Source: Niebla homalea (Eukaryota; Ascomycota; Lecanoromycetes; Lecanorales; Ramalinaceae). Taken from it: a DNA stretch of 64,000 nucleotides. The notes under the pieces were generated by a model. That model was not told the origin of the DNA and did no database searches. It saw only the letters and a program-made list of their open reading frames with translations. The position numbers and the translations under genes are program-made. The stretch is taken from NCBI GenBank assembly GCA_019925105.1, contig JAHGAU010000039.1:248001-312000 (forward strand), in the 5' to 3' direction. This document shows, piece after piece, positions 63,350 to 64,000 of the stretch. Within the stretch, counting starts at the first letter, position 1; each line of letters starts with the position of its first letter.

Positions 63350-64000
63350 ATATAATATATTAATATTTTTAAGAATAATATAATATAACGTTTATAATAA
63401 AGGAATTAAAGTAATAATACCGATATTTAAATTTAAAGAAGTTAAAAATATTAATATTATAATAATATAGGAATTACTATATAACCTATATATATATTTA
63501 TTTATTAACCCGAAAAAGGGGTTTTATTTAACTTTTAAGGGGGATAAAATAATTAAAATATACTTCTTTATAAATAAGTAGTTTAACGTAAATAATTAAG
63601 ATATTATTTATTATAATAAAAACCTTTATATACTCCGTATTATAAAAGAAAGGGACTTAAAGGATAATTTTAATATTTATAATATATATAACCCGCCGCC
63701 GGTTAATAAAGAAAAACTTTTTATAATATTATTATTTAAAAAGGTTTTAATTATTTTAAATAAGTATATATTATTTAAAGACTTTAATGTATATTATTAT
63801 ATATAGAATAAGGAAAAGTATATAATAAATTACGTTAAATCGGATAATTTATTAATAATTACCATTTAAGTTAATTTCTTATTATTAATATTATAAAAGA
63901 TTATTATATAAAAAAATTATAAATTTAAAATAACGATTAATCTGGCCTTTAATACGGAAGGGGTTACCGGTACGGTCGTAATATATAGGTTACGAGAAAA
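63350..64000 (+). pseudogene. LINE copy 3 ORF2 start: endonuclease remnant
   Basis: NIYNIYNPPPVNKEKLF at about 63675-63720 and ILFKDFNVYYY at about 63770-63800 match the apurinic endonuclease of Tad elements (YNPP and LLGDFNxHH). The Asp-Asn pair of DFN is kept while Gly and the two His codons are changed. It is the plus-strand counterpart of the fragment at 62587-62868 and leaves the window before RT. Confidence 0.75.

Larger units (their letters stand above)
57940..64000 (+). mobile_element. Tad-like LINE copy 3, split by a minus-strand LINE
   Basis: Starts GATGATGGCGATGAAC at 57940, the family 5' end. ORF1 runs collinear with copies 1 and 2 to 59357, is interrupted by the minus-strand LINE (59358-62868), and resumes after the 13-bp TSD AAAATTATAAATA (59345-59357 and 62869-62881). 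The last kilobase reaches the endonuclease and leaves the window. Minus-strand open frames at 58022-58207 and 58696-58968 are antisense shadows of ORF1. Confidence 0.85.

Overview
The window looks like a piece of an AT-rich, gene-poor repeat island from a filamentous ascomycete (Pezizomycotina). CpA and TpG dinucleotides are almost absent over most of the 64 kb, while CpG, CCGG and TpA remain common. Stops in every reading frame are mostly TAA at places where related proteins have Gln or Trp. Repeated copies differ nearly always by C/T or G/A. That is the footprint of repeat-induced point mutation (RIP). I see no intact host gene, no tRNA or rRNA and no CRISPR array. I cannot name the species. 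Almost everything I can identify is a retrotransposon or a fragment of one, in nested insertions whose edges are often exact to the base because target-site duplications (TSDs) survive.

Left part (1-23356). A Copia element (called Copia-A here) runs on the plus strand to a 3' LTR at 2412. It abuts a minus-strand Copia-A copy (2413-6382). A Tad-like LINE follows (LINE-1, 6403-7903, 5' part only). About 7 kb that I could not assign comes next (7904-14899), with a 14-bp minisatellite, smaller repeats and one coding-like remnant. Then comes a third Copia-A piece (14900-17212) carrying a 730-bp LINE 3' end, and a second Copia family (Copia-B, 17213 to about 23232) with recognisable integrase, reverse transcriptase and RNase H.

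Middle (23357-43556). A near-complete minus-strand Copia-A was split by a full-length plus-strand LINE (26596-39749, 14-bp TSD). That LINE was split by a chromodomain Ty3/Gypsy element (Gypsy-1, 26905-34229, 215-bp LTRs, TSD GAAAT). A 258-bp island of unknown origin and the 3' end of a further Copia-A copy follow.

Right part (43557-64000). A second chromodomain Gypsy element (Gypsy-2) was inserted in Copia-A. Gypsy-2 contains a small LTR element (46336-54278, 162-bp LTRs, TSD AATTC). Its own sequence is only about 1.65 kb; it shows no recognisable gene and has repeated modules of about 300 bp. That element contains a minus-strand Copia-C (47740-54018, TSD TCGTA). Further on, Gypsy-2 is cut by a plus-strand Copia-C (57156), which is cut by LINE copy 3, which is cut by a 5'-truncated minus-strand LINE (59358-62868, 13-bp TSD): five levels of nesting.

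Family letters are local labels. All element assignments were made by reading degraded translations and comparing copies within the window by eye, so domain borders are approximate. LTR and TSD coordinates are given to the base where both ends could be compared.
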